Shown: positions 32,422 to 43,739 of the stretch, piece after piece
Position numbering within the stretch: the stretch's first letter is position 1
Layout: each line of letters starts with the position of its first letter
Source: Pollenia angustigena
Lineage: Eukaryota > Arthropoda > Insecta > Diptera > Polleniidae
Assembly (NCBI GenBank): GCA_930367215.1
Contig: OV884058.1
Coordinates: forward strand, 216,856,208 to 216,920,207
Direction: 5' to 3'
DNA: 64,000 nucleotides
Made by a program: the position numbers and the translations under genes
Notes under the pieces: generated by a model
Told to the model about the DNA's origin: nothing
The model's input: only the letters and a program-made list of their open reading frames with translations
Database searches by the model: none

Positions 32422-33122
32422 TTCAACATTTTTTTAATTTTTCGAATTTATTCTATGAGCTAAATTTCAGTTATGTATTTTATAAAGCTTTTTTGTAATA
32501 GTTCTATTCCTACAATTTTTCAGAAATTACTTTATACACTACCAGACTATTATATTGTATTTTCTTTTTACATTTTACCTTAGCCTTCCGTTGGAAAGCA
32601 ATGAGGTATATTGAATGTACAGAAAAATTTACAATTTTTAGACACCAGCAGAATGTAATGCATTTCCTGGCCCGCTACGGCCGTCGTCAGCATTCTTTGT
32701 GTCTCACTGGATAGTGTTACTTTATAAATTGAATGTATTTAACTCAACTATTTTAACAAATAGAAACTGGGAATTATTTCCTTCCGAAGGTAACTTGATA
32801 TTATATTCAACATTTTTTTAATTTTTCGAATTTATTCTATGAGCTAAAAAATGCTGACGACGGCCGTAGCGGGCCAGAAAATGCATTACATTCTGCTGGT
32901 GTCTAAAAATTTTAAATTTTTCTGTACATTCAATATACCTCATTGCTTTCCAACGGAAGGCTAAGGTAAAATGTAAAAAGAAAATACAATATAATAGTCT
33001 GGTAGTGTATAAAGTCATTTCTGAAAAATTGTAGGAATAGAACTATTACAAAAAAGCTTTATAAAATACATAACTGAAATTTAGCTCATAGAATAAATTC
33101 GAAAAATTAAAAAAATGTTGAA
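32422..33122. repeat. inverted repeat with 272-base arms, ~99% identical
   Basis: The arms are 32422-32693 and 32851-33122, with a 157-base spacer. I counted about three mismatches (for example CATTTCCTGG against CATTTTCTGG, and TTTACAATTT against TTTAAAATTT). The inner tip includes GCTACGGCCGTCGTCAGCAT. The spacer ends with a second copy of the outer arm sequence (TTCAACATTTTTTTAATTTT at about 32799) and carries AACTGGGAATTATTTCCTTC, which is repeated inverted just outside the right arm (33130-33170). Phrases in it recur at 21640 and 39430. It is probably a recent foldback transposon or an inverted double insertion. Confidence 0.85.
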
Positions 33123-33723
33123 TATAATATAAAGTTACCTTCGGAAGGAAATAATTCCCAGTTTCAGTTTTTAATTTGCTCTAACCACTTAGAAAAAGTA
33201 CAGACACATTTTATAAAAAATGTGAAATTATAAAAGATGAATTTTGTAAACAATAAAAAGAAAAATAAAGCGAACAATTCTGCATCACTAATGGCCAACT
33301 TTACCAATTCTATAAAAATATATATTTATATTGAAATATAAGTAGCACAAGGGAACAAAATTTTACTTTTTTGTGCGGCCTGGAACTTTGGTGCAAATTT
33401 AAACTAAATTTATGTCGCTGATTTTAAATCAAATCACAATTTTTCTCTATCAGCTCGACTTTTCGAGATATAACGCCGCCGCTTGATTTCTCAAAGCCGC
33501 GCCGCCGCCGACTTGCAAGGCTTAGACGGCTCAATTAAATCCGCCGTTGACAGCAACTGCGCCGTAAAATTTCTGTATTTGTGTAACTAAGTTTATTTTA
33601 CAGATTTGTATTTTAATGTATTACTTTCTTTGCCAGAAATGGTATGTTTTAGCATCAATGTGCAACATTCAATTGCCGTTATATTTTCTTAAAATTTTTC
33701 AAAGCGACATCGTACTTAACAAC

Positions 33724-34053
33724 ATGGAAAAAATCTCTGTAGGAATATTTTACAAAAAAGACAAGTGAACTACAACAAAATAATTTAGACTCTGAATCAG
33801 AATCTTACTCTGATAGTGAAGTTTTTAATGTGGCAGAAAAAAGTATAAACTATTACCAGCAGTTGTTAAATAAAAAACAAAAAATTAAAGAAGTGTCTCA
33901 CATTAAGACACTGTATGGAATTGCAGAGTGTTGGCAATATTTTGGTCACCTCTTTGTTTCAAACAAAATGGTTTTAGAAAAGTACAAGATTTGCAGCTTG
34001 TGCTTTAAGTCGGTTAGCACAGTTTTGAAATTTAAAGCTTTTATTTTTATTAA
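33724..34053 (+). pseudogene. remnant of a hAT transposase N-terminus (BED finger)
   Basis: Reading across a stop after about 15 codons, the frame has an acidic-Ser segment (DSESESYSDSEVFN), a basic stretch, then CWQYFGHLFVSN, then YKICSLCFK, matching the W..F and C-x2-C half of a BED zinc finger. The downstream catalytic domain is absent. Confidence 0.5.
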
Positions 34054-34160
34054 TAATTTATTGCAGAAAGCTTTACTTTTTGTAAATGGATATGTGGTCC
34101 TACTGATAATATCAGTTTAAAACAGTAATGAGAAAAAACGAAATTGCACTACTTTTATTA

Positions 34161-34988
34161 CACTACGTGACAAAATTTCAGCAAAGTCATGACCAAATGA
34201 ATCAAGCAACTAATCTTTATGTAAAATTTTCTGCTGAATCCGAATATGTAGTCAGAATTGTCAAAAGTAGAACAGTTTTTGAGATATTCCAAAATTACCG
34301 TTATTGAAATGCAAATATCTTCAAAAATTGTAAACGGATAATGTAATTCTTTCTTTTTAGGAAAGGTTATACAATTTCTAAAATAACCATGGATTGCTTG
34401 TGAAGATTGGTCAAGAAATTACTGAGTTACAGGGGACAAAAGTTCAAGCTCCATTCAAAATTTTATGATTTTGTTCAATTTTGCTCTTTTGAAGTTATTT
34501 TTTTTTAAACCAATGATTTAAAAATCCTAATGTTTTATTGCATACGACTATAGATTATTTTAATATGAACATTTTGCGCCCAACAAGACATATATTGGGA
34601 CAAAAATGACAAGCTACAGACGATTTAGTAAATTAAACCACATAAAAATTCAATAGTTTTAAGCAATTTTTAATATTTATTGTTACTAAAAATTAAGCTT
34701 TGTATATTTTTTTGTTGTAGGTTAATTCAATTAATCTTCTGTTACTTTGTCATTTTTGCACCGATCTGGTTCCTATTGGGCACAAAATGATCGTATTGAA
34801 ATAGGCTAAAATTTCTTTTTTTGGATATTTGCATTTCAGTCACAGCATCTTTTTTAAAAACACAAATAACGGTTATTTTGGAATATCTCGAACTTTTGAC
34901 AATTCTGACTTCATATTCGGATTCAGCGGACAATTTTACATAAAGATTAGGTGTCAAATTCATTTGGTCAAAAAATTGTCACGTAGTG
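34161..34988. mobile_element. 828-base MITE, CACTACGTGAC ends, TTA duplication
   Basis: The inverted ends start CACTACGTGACAA; the arms continue imperfectly for about 170 bases (TCCGAATATG, GTCAGAATTGTCAAAAGT, GAGATATTCCAAAATTACCG and their complements). The flanks are TTATTA on both sides, so the duplication is TTA or longer. The CACTA start with a 3-base duplication would also fit a CACTA-type element. Confidence 0.78.
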
Positions 34989-35397
34989 TTATTATTTAAT
35001 GTTTAGTACTTTAACATAAAAATAAATAGATAGAGAAATTATTAATAGTTTTCCTTAAATAACAATTTTAAACATTTCAAGCCGACATTTAAGCCGCCGC
35101 CGATTTATGACGCAAACGCCGCCTCCGCCGATCAACACCCATCATCGCGTAAAACAACGTTTCTCTCAGTTTCTTAAGGCAAACGTGAAAAAACGTATAG
35201 AAACTATTGTCTACGTGTGATTTTGCTTCTTCTTCTTCTTTAACCTATGAATTTTGTGGTTGATAAAACATATATCTGAAATGTTTACGCTTAGTCTGTG
35301 TTCATACGGCTCATGTCTTATTGACATGATTGCTACTTTATAGGCGAGAGGGACGAGGGGAAAAGAAACGAGTACACAGATGCATGTACTGTAGACC

Positions 35398-37756
35398 GGG
35401 TCGACCTCCATACAAAAAAAAAAGTTGTGCCAGTCACCCCCTAGAATGAAAGGTATGTCAATGAAGTCTCTAAAACAGGAAAAAATTTTTTTTGCAACGC
35501 CCCAAAATACAGCACTTTTGGTTTTTTATATGTAGCGCTGCCATTTAAAGTCCGATCTCATCATATCGCATATCGTTGTTCATGGCATCATAGTGGCTTC
35601 ATTTTTGTCTTTGGTGACTTTTCAATCCGACCTGAAATTCTGGGCGCCACTTATGCCATCTCGGATCCTTCCCCCAAACGTCCAATTTTTTTGACGGTCC
35701 AAGAAAGTCCTTATAAAACTACGTATGTATAGATTTAAATATGCTCACTTTTATGACACGCCTCCAAATTAAGCTCCTTTTTTCTTTTTCACATACATAC
35801 TACATTAAACCAAGTAGAAGTTAATACAAACCAAAAAAATTTTCATCAGTCACGCCCTAGAATAAAAGGTATATATATATATTTATTAAGTTTTAAGAAC
35901 TTTAAAAAAATTTTTTTGCCACGCCCTAAATTACAGCCCTTTTTGTTTTAGATAAATAGCAAAATAAAAATTCTTTAAAAGCCTCCATTTTTTTTATGGG
36001 CTCCCTAAGCCATTATCAATCTCGTACAAAACTCTGTAAGTTACGCGCAATTTTTGTTTAATTATTCAATAATCCTGAAAACCACTCTCTATGGCTTGTC
36101 ATTTCAATTTTTAAAAACTGTTCTTAGCATTTGGTTTTTTTTTAACTAAAGCTGGGATCACACGATTGCCGCAATGCACCAATTTTCACACTTTTTAATA
36201 CACCAATCGTGTGAATGCACAACTAATTGGCTCATGTACCAATCGAGGACAATATTGTGCTTACTTTTACCAATCAAATGCAACCCTGGTGCGGCAATCG
36301 TGTGACTGTTTGCTATGCAACCGCGCGTCAATAAAAATAACAAAAATGCACCAATATTTATTGCATTCTTGTGCGGCAATCAAACAACACAATACGCGCC
36401 AATATTTGCCTTTTTTTAATAAATTTTACTTTTTTGTGTTTCCTTTAGCAAGTAATGAAGTTAAATATGTATTTATTTATTATGCATTTTAATTTTTGGT
36501 ATTAACAAATATGTATGTACATATGTTCACAAGCATACTATGTATGGAGCTGCTAAGTGCGAATATTTTTATCAAAAATATTTAATAAAACTAAGTATTA
36601 TTTCTTTTACAGATACATATTTGTCGTAGATATTTTTTAAAGAAAATGTATGTTACCTTGAAAGCGAGAATAAAAAAAATTATTAAAGTAGCTGAGATTT
36701 CTCTTTACTAAACGATATCGGTAGTTCAAATAATAAAGTTACAGAATTAAGTTACTGATATTTAAATAATATTATTTAAATTTTATTATTTCATACAATT
36801 TTTTTATGCAAACGATAACATTCGAAATTGTTGAACTAATTTTTGGAATTTCATAAATTTTTCTTAAAATATTTTAAACAAAACTATTCAACAAAAAATT
36901 GTAGAGTACCTATGAACAAATTTTGCGTTTTTGATACATGATACAGAGTTAATACAAGAACTAAAAAATATAAAGAAACTGCAGAATTCTAAAAATGAAA
37001 AAAAAAAATAATTTAAATGCATAAAAATGAATGCCTCAAAACATGTATGCGAAAAATTACAAATTGGGCAGTTAGTGTATATAAATCTTAGCTAGACTTA
37101 AGGTGCCTCAAAGTTTTAGAGGGACTTTCTAGCACGTGAAAAAATTAGACATCAGAGGGAAGGATCCAAGATATCATAATTGCCATCTAGAATTTTAAGT
37201 TAGTTTAAAAAAGCATTAAATACGAAAATAAAGGCACATTCTAGCCATTAACAATGATATACGATACGATGAGATTGGACTTCAAATGACGATGCTGTAT
37301 ATATAAAACAAAAAGGGCAGTAATTTAGGGCGTGGCAAAAACAATTTTTTTAAAGTTCTTAAAACTTAATAAATACCAAATTTTTTTGGTTTGTATTGGT
37401 GTGAAAAAAGGGCCTTAATTTGGAGGTGTGTCATAAAAGTGAGCATATTAAAATTGATACATACGTAGTTTTATAAGGACTTTCTTGGACCGTCAAAAAA
37501 ATTGGACATTTGGAGGAAGGATCCGAGATGGTATAAGTGGTGCCCAGAATTTCAGGTCGGATTGAAAAGTCACCAAAGACAAAAATGAAGCCAATATCAA
37601 GCCATGAAAAACGATATGCGATATGATGATATCGGATAAAAAACCAAAAGTGCTGTATTTAGGGGCGTGGCAAAAAAAATTGTTTTCCTGTTTTAGAAAC
37701 TTCATTGACATATCTTTCATTCTAAGGGGTGACTGGCACAACTTTTTTTTCGACCC
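35398..37756. mobile_element. 2.36-kb foldback element with long inverted arms
   Basis: The arms run from GGGTCGA at 35398 inward (GTTGTGCCAGTCACCCC, then GACTTTTCAATCCGACCTGA, GGATCCTTCC, then TTATAAAACTACGTATGTA) to about 35950, and the right arm is the inverse from about 37300 to 37756. Within the arms a ~400-base unit recurs in degenerate form (37090-37310 against 37310-37700), so the arms contain internal repeats. No transposase was seen. Confidence 0.75.
36157..36310. repeat. short inverted repeat nested in the foldback
   Basis: TCACACGATTGCCGCA at about 36158 is matched inverted at about 36293-36308, and the word GTGCGGCAATC occurs again at 36371. It may be a small MITE; no target duplication was found. 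Confidence 0.5.
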
Positions 37757-38950
37757 ACCCTAATGTGCTGCCTTTACGTTTTGCTTTTTCATTCGTTGTT
37801 TAATTTTGTTATTGTTTTCAATATTAAAAAGCACATACATATGTATACCAGAGAACAGCTTTATGCGATTGAAAACAAATATTTAATCATCAACAACAAA
37901 TACACTCGCTTGCGGTCATACAATCAAACTTGCGCAACCGCAAATATTCGCTGCTGGTTTGCAGTCATTCAAATATTGCACATCGTGCTTTGTTATTTAT
38001 ACAATCGTTAACTTCGTTTTTTAATAAAGATGTTTGTGTGTTCTTTGCGACAATGATTGTTTTGGTAAAGAAAAAAAAAATACAAACAAAAAAGCCAGAA
38101 ATGAAGCAATTATTACTCATGTATTCATTCAGCATTAACTATGCAGTACAAGAAAAAAAAATTAAATGAAACTAAACGCACATATGTAGGTACATACATA
38201 CAAACAATTTCCATAGAAACAGACCTTTTTTATCTTAAAAAGTACAGTAGTTCTGTATGTAGGTACAATGTATTCTTGTTATTGTTGTTAATTTTAACAA
38301 AGCATGAGAGTGGTTTATTGTTGTTATTGTTGTTAATGTTAACAAGCGTCTCATCGAGTGGACAACGACTACTTGACTGCAAAAGTATAAGTATGTGTTC
38401 TTTTGAATTTACACAGTTGTGTTATATTGCGTGCGCAACAAAAATGCAAAGAAAGCACTTTCAATAAAAAATTAATAAATGCAAAAATCAAATGTGTACG
38501 AAACGATGTAAAAATTACCAACGTTGAACTTTGTTTTGCAAGCAAAGAGTGAATGTAAATTTTAGAGTATGAATAAATCAAGAAAAATTGTGATTTTGCA
38601 GTTCTGTGAAGTATACGCACGACCAAGGCCAATTTATTAGAGGTGGTCTTAAAAGCCCTGCTGATATTAGCTAAAATCACTGTTGGATGTCAAAATTTTG
38701 TTTATTCTCTTTTATTATCTTTGTTCTGTTTTGTTTTATTTCTGTTTTTGACATTGTACAATGATTTTACTAAAACAAATTGATTGTGGTTTTTGTACGA
38801 GTTGTACTTGTTGTAGTACCGAGATTACCTGGGATGAATTCGCCTTGCGCACGACTATACAAAATAAAAAACATGTCGTTAACATGACATGATTAACATG
38901 AACGCCAATTCATGTTCAAAGAAGAAAAAGGAAGAATCTTGTCAATAAGA
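37757..38950. other. no gene recognised
   Basis: AT-rich sequence with a twice-repeated TTGTTATTGTTGTTAAT phrase at 38276-38340. The short open stretches are not protein-like. Confidence 0.4.
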
Positions 38951-38961
38951 CATGAGCCGTA

Positions 38962-39821
38962 CACACAGAGAAAAAAACAAGTTAAAAACGTAGAAAACAA
39001 GGTTGATTTAAAATTTTTCGGTGGTGATTTTGCTTCATACGTTTTTCATGTTAATTCAACCTGATTTTACAATAACTGCGAACAACATTTTTTTTCTTTT
39101 TAAATAACTATAATTCATGTTAATTTAACATTGCAGTAAAGTTAGAGCTAAATGTAATTTATATTGAAATAACAATCGGAATCACGTTGAATGAAAGTTA
39201 TTTCAAGTTGAAACAACGTGAATTTCATGTAGAATCAAATTGGTTTGAGTGTGTTTTAACAGTGTGAAGAAGCTTCAGAGACAACATATGCATTTATTTA
39301 AGAATAATTCAAAACACGTACCCCTGTAACACATGTTTCACTTATTTTGTATTCTCCTTTGTTAACAGAAGCATCAGCAGAATCGCCCGATATGGTTTTC
39401 GTCATCATTCTACTTTGAAAACTTGATGTACTATTTAACTAAATAATTTTAATTAAAAGAAAACGGGAATTGTCTTCTTTTTATAACATATATTAAAAAT
39501 GAAAATAAAAAATGTACATACTTAAGTATGTATGCATATTAATTTAACAAGATAAACTTTTGATTTTAATATAAAACAGGTTTTTATGGATTCAATATTG
39601 AATCCATATTTATTTATATTTCAATATTTTTTTTTTTTTATTTTTTTAACAGTGAATAATATTAAATAAACGTTATTTAAGGTTATTTTAATATTTTTCA
39701 TTTAAAATTAATATGAAATAATGATAAATGTAAATAAAGGGCATACTTTTGCTGAAATTTACTATGATTCTCAAGTAACATTTTTCCATGTTAATTTTAC
39801 ATTGGTATTTTTTTCTGTGTG
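38962..39821. mobile_element. 860-base MITE with CACACAGA ends, TA duplication
   Basis: The left end is CACACAGAGAAAAAAA and the right end inverted is CACACAGAAAAAAATA, each flanked by TA. The related sequence at 35305-35331 is uninterrupted (GTTCATACGG), an in-window empty site that confirms the borders. The interior repeats CATGTTAATTTAACA-like words. Confidence 0.8.
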
Positions 39822-40692
39822 TATGAACTCAGACTAATACTCTTTACAGATCAGTACTGATGTATAAACGGACACAGCTGACTAATCAGTACTGATGTAT
39901 ATACTGTACCTCGTTTCTGTATTTCTCGCTTCGTAAAATTTTCCGCATGAAACGTGTGAATTGCAACAAAAATAGTGTGAAATGAAACAAAAAATGGTTT
40001 TTCTCACGCAAGTGTTTCTGTATCTTTTCTTGGCGAGAATTATCTGTCATTTTAATAATTTTCCAGCAATTATTGGAAGGATGCGAGAAAACGTGTTTCT
40101 ATAACAATGTTTTGCGAAAAGTTTCTTTCAAGAACTGTCAAAATAAGTCGCATTTGAAATTGGTGGCGAGAAAAACAAAATGTAGATATTTTGAATTTAA
40201 AATATGTTTATATACTATTTTTTTTAAATAAATAAAAAAATAGAAGGGATATAAATGATGAATACATAATTTATATGATGAAAATAAACAAAAAACCATT
40301 GTTATATTTTGTTATTTAAAATTTTTTTTAGCCTTTCCTTGTTTTGGTTTTATTAGGTGCTGCCAGATAAATTTGTGTAAAAATCGTAAATTTTCTGAGA
40401 AAAAAATATAAAAGATCCTCCTTTTTTGTTTTAAAAATCGTGTAAATTAAAATAAATTTTAAACAAATTTGTTTCGACTTTTATTAAAACATAATCAAAC
40501 AAAAAACAAAGTTAAAGTTCATGGGTACTTAATAATTTCTTTAAATTTATATTTCTTTTGTTAAGCTGAAGGATAATTTTTTATAAAACTATTTATTTTC
40601 TTTAATCCGATAACAATTAAAAATTGTTTTTCCCTGAAGAAGTCACACAAAGGCATGAGAAAATATCATATTAAACAAAAAATAAAATAAAT

Positions 40693-41078
40693 GGCCCATA
40701 ACTATAGTCATAAACTGTATAGGCCCTAATTTTGTAAAACGCTAGGCCAAAATTGCCTAGCGTTTTACACAAAGTTTTGTAATTTTGTTATTGCTTTCTA
40801 CATAAAATCATATTGCGTGTTTCAACCGTTCAAGATATGCAGTGTTTTATTTATATTTTAATTATCAATGTCGGCTGCTTAAAGTTGCCACTTGCTTATA
40901 TTTTGTTGTATGTTGTATGAAAAATTTGCTACATTTGAGGTGGCACCCAGTTAAAGTCGGTTCAATTTAAAACATACTTTAGTTTCGACTATAGTAGCAA
41001 AATATTTAAAAGAATGTTTTTATTTTAAAGTTGTTTTTAAATAGAACCGACTTTAGCGTTTGACTATGATTATGGGCC
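40693..41078. mobile_element. 386-base MITE nested in 39909-42592, AAT duplication
   Basis: The ends are GGCCCATAACTATAGTCA and, inverted, GGCCCATAATCATAGTCA, flanked by AAT. Inside, 40732-40766 holds a perfect hairpin GTAAAACGCTAGGC, a 7-base loop, then its complement. Confidence 0.75.
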
Positions 41079-42119
41079 AATATTTTTACAAAAGCAAAAA
41101 GAAGCCAAGCTTAATAAAATAAACATACATCCTTATTTAAAATAGATAAATATAGATAAATAGATAAATTTTTTAATTAAATCAGCTTTGTGAAAAACCT
41201 AGAATTCATAGTGACAACGTTGTTTTATATTTATATCGTATGTAGTCCGAAATAGTATATTATTGAAATTTAACTATATCGGTTTACAAATGGCTGAGAT
41301 ATTAATCTGTAGTTTACCTATTCCTATAAATTTTTTTTCTTTTTTTTACCTAAAATAGACTTAGTAGAACAGCTGGTAGTTTTAGTTAAAAAAATCGGTT
41401 CATAAATGAACGGGTTACAGACAAACAACTTTTTTTCTTGGAGAAATAATGGTTTTGGCCCAAAAATGTCCATATAAGATAAGAATATCAAAAGGGTGTT
41501 TCCACAGAAATTGACCCCTTATAGCTCAAAAATAAAATTTTTATTTTGAATTAATTTTTCCGCTATTATACAAAATAAATGTATCGTGTCATATTCCTAA
41601 AGATTAACTTTAATTTTATTTATACTAACAAAAATATATTTTTTTTTGTCACCGATAATAAATGAATTCACACGCAAAATATATAATGTATTATTTAAAC
41701 AAATCATTTCAAAGAATTAAATTTAACTTGACATATCCTGTGCAAAATTTTACAAAACATGATGTTTGTTTCAGACATTTAAAAACAGCACATTTATAAA
41801 GTAACGGCCGTTACTTTGGATACACCCAAATATCAATCATATTTTGTAAATGTATATAAGAAGTATTAAATGTTCAAAATAAGCCAAATCGGTCCATTTC
41901 TTTCCCTCGAAATTTTGCTTTTGCCGATACATTTTTCAGGGAAGAGGCAAACAACTTCGAGGACAATTTTCATAAAAGGGATAAATAAAAAAATTTAAGC
42001 TGTCTTGTTTTTAAAGATATTTTTTTTACTAATAAACAAACATATTAAAATACTTAAAACTATCTTATTTCGAAGACTAAGGGGCAACGCCAACAATTTC
42101 ATTGAAAGCAAAAAAAAAA

Positions 42120-42278
42120 ATCAAAAGTATTTTATAAATTTGTTGTTACTTTCTACAGAAATTCATTTTGTTTTTTCAATTTTCAACGCCACAAAATATG
42201 AAGTGTTTGAAATTTAAAAATTCAATATGAATTTCTATAGAAAGTAACAACAAAATTATAAAATATTTTTGATTTTGT
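42120..42278. repeat. hairpin with ~45-base arms
   Basis: TATTTTATAAATTTGTTGTT and the following ACTTTCTACAGAAATTCAT are matched inverted at 42228-42272 with few mismatches. It is probably a small palindromic element at the right side of 39909-42592. Confidence 0.6.
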
Positions 42279-42906
42279 TTTGGCTTTCGTCACTTTTTTA
42301 GAAAAATCATTAAATCGTCACTTTGCTAATTTCGGAACAAAAAGTTGTCAAAATGACAATAACTCGTCAAATCTGGCAGCCCCGTTTTTATTATATTTAT
42401 TTCTTTTGTTGACGTTTCGCTTTTATTTGACACTTAATTACTGGAAGTATTCCAGTATAAACAGAATTTGTTGTGTCTGTTTTCGCATTCAAATACAGAA
42501 ACACTTTTATCTCATAAATCGAGAAACGATGGAATTTTTTGTTTCACACTTCATGTAAGAAATTTTACGATGCGAGAAATACAGAAACGAGGTACTGGAC
42601 ACCTTTAAAAAATAATATTTTTTTTAAATTTTCATTTTAAATTAAAATTTTTATTATATAAATTCTTATCAAGTACAAATTTGTATGGCTCATATTAGCT
42701 GCGAAATCTAGCAAACAGCCGGTTTTTCCAAAAACTAGTTCTAATCCACTTTCTTAACTATTGCACACATACACATGAAAACCAAGAACATCCGCGTCTT
42801 TTTTTATCTGTTAACCCAATTCTCTGCATGGATCTGGATTTCGTTTTAGGATCTTCTTTATAAAAGTTAATTTGAAATGAAGGAAAACGTATTTGTGACC
42901 AATTAA

Positions 42907-43734
42907 CCCTTAAATGCGCATTGTATCTTTAAAGATACAACCAATAAAACTGCTGCTATTTGCACAATTATTAAAAAAACTTAAAAAAATTTTGCTGATT
43001 ACCACTAACAACATTTTTTTCTTTTATGCTGGAATAATTTTTTTATCAAAAATGTATCGTTACTGAAAAATACAGAGCCGTAGATTCAAAATTCGTACTT
43101 TTATAAATGAAGATAAGTTTTACCCAATTTCATTTGCATTATTTTTTCACGAATTTACTCCAGAAAAATATATGTTGATTAAAATAGTGTTCTTAAACCA
43201 TACAGAAATTTTCAATGCGGTCTGATTTATACTTTCGCCAAAAAATCGTATATAGTGGTTGTATCTTAAAAGACACATTGCGCATTCCACACACATTAGG
43301 AATGTTGGCTGTAACTGTTTTATGTATACTGTTTGTATTGTGTGTTCTTCTTGTTTTCATTTGACATAAGTTCTCTAGTAGGGAGCGACTACCAAAATTT
43401 TTTTTATTCTAAATATAATTACAAATATCGTCACCTTAAATGCAAAGGGCCCTATCTAACATTTTGAAAATTTTACAGGATAAGTATTGCCTTAAACTAT
43501 TTATAATTTATTTGTCTTCTATTTTTCTTGTAAAACCTACCAGTTGCTTTGACAATTGACAATTTTGCCTTTTAGTGTTTACCATATAATCTTTTGTAAT
43601 TAGGGCCTTTTGTTTTTTGCTAATTTAAAAAAATTTAAAAAATTTAAAAAATAAAAACGTCGTTTTTAATTTTTTTCTTATTTACGTTTAATATATTTTT
43701 TTCATTAAGATACAAGACGTTGAGCATTTAAGGG
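42907..43734. mobile_element. piggyBac-type MITE, TTAA duplication
   Basis: It starts CCCTTAAATGCGCATTGTAT and ends with the inverse of CCCTTAAATGCTCAACG, exactly flanked by TTAA (42903-42906, 43735-43738). TTAA targets with CCC termini are the mark of piggyBac. TGCGCATT and GTATCTTTAAAGATACAAC words recur inside (43258-43290 inverted). There is no transposase frame. Confidence 0.85.
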
Positions 43735-43739
43735 TTAAT

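Larger units (their letters stand above)
33370..35160. mobile_element. degenerate hAT-like element with GCC-rich ends
   Basis: Clusters of GCCGCCGCCG occur at 33465-33560 and 35090-35135, very unlike the AT-rich surroundings. Between them is a BED-type zinc finger remnant and a later MITE insertion (34161-34988). An inverted match to the left flank (CGGCCTGGAACTT, then CAGCTCGACTTTTCGAGATA) is found at 44570-44665. The ends were not defined. Confidence 0.4.
35293..39836. mobile_element. possible large element with AGTCTG(T/A)GTTCATACGGC ends
   Basis: AGTCTGTGTTCATACGGCTC and the next 15 bases at 35293-35331 are repeated inverted at the right side, where the copy is split by the 860-base element 38962-39821. 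With that element removed the arms match over about 35 bases. The span contains a 2.36-kb foldback. A true single element is not proven. Confidence 0.45.
39909..42592. mobile_element. 2.68-kb palindromic element, TA duplication
   Basis: The ends are CCTCGTTTCTGTATTTCTCG and its inverse, with arms of about 140 bases (through GTGTTTCTGTAT words), flanked by TA. The interior lacks a recognisable transposase and carries two nested structures (40693-41078 and 42120-42278). It is probably a non-autonomous Tc1/mariner-style element. Confidence 0.78.

Noticed and set aside
35293..39836. A single 4.5-kb autonomous transposon
   Set aside because: The arms match, but no transposase was found and several independent elements fill the interior, so it is kept only as a tentative feature.
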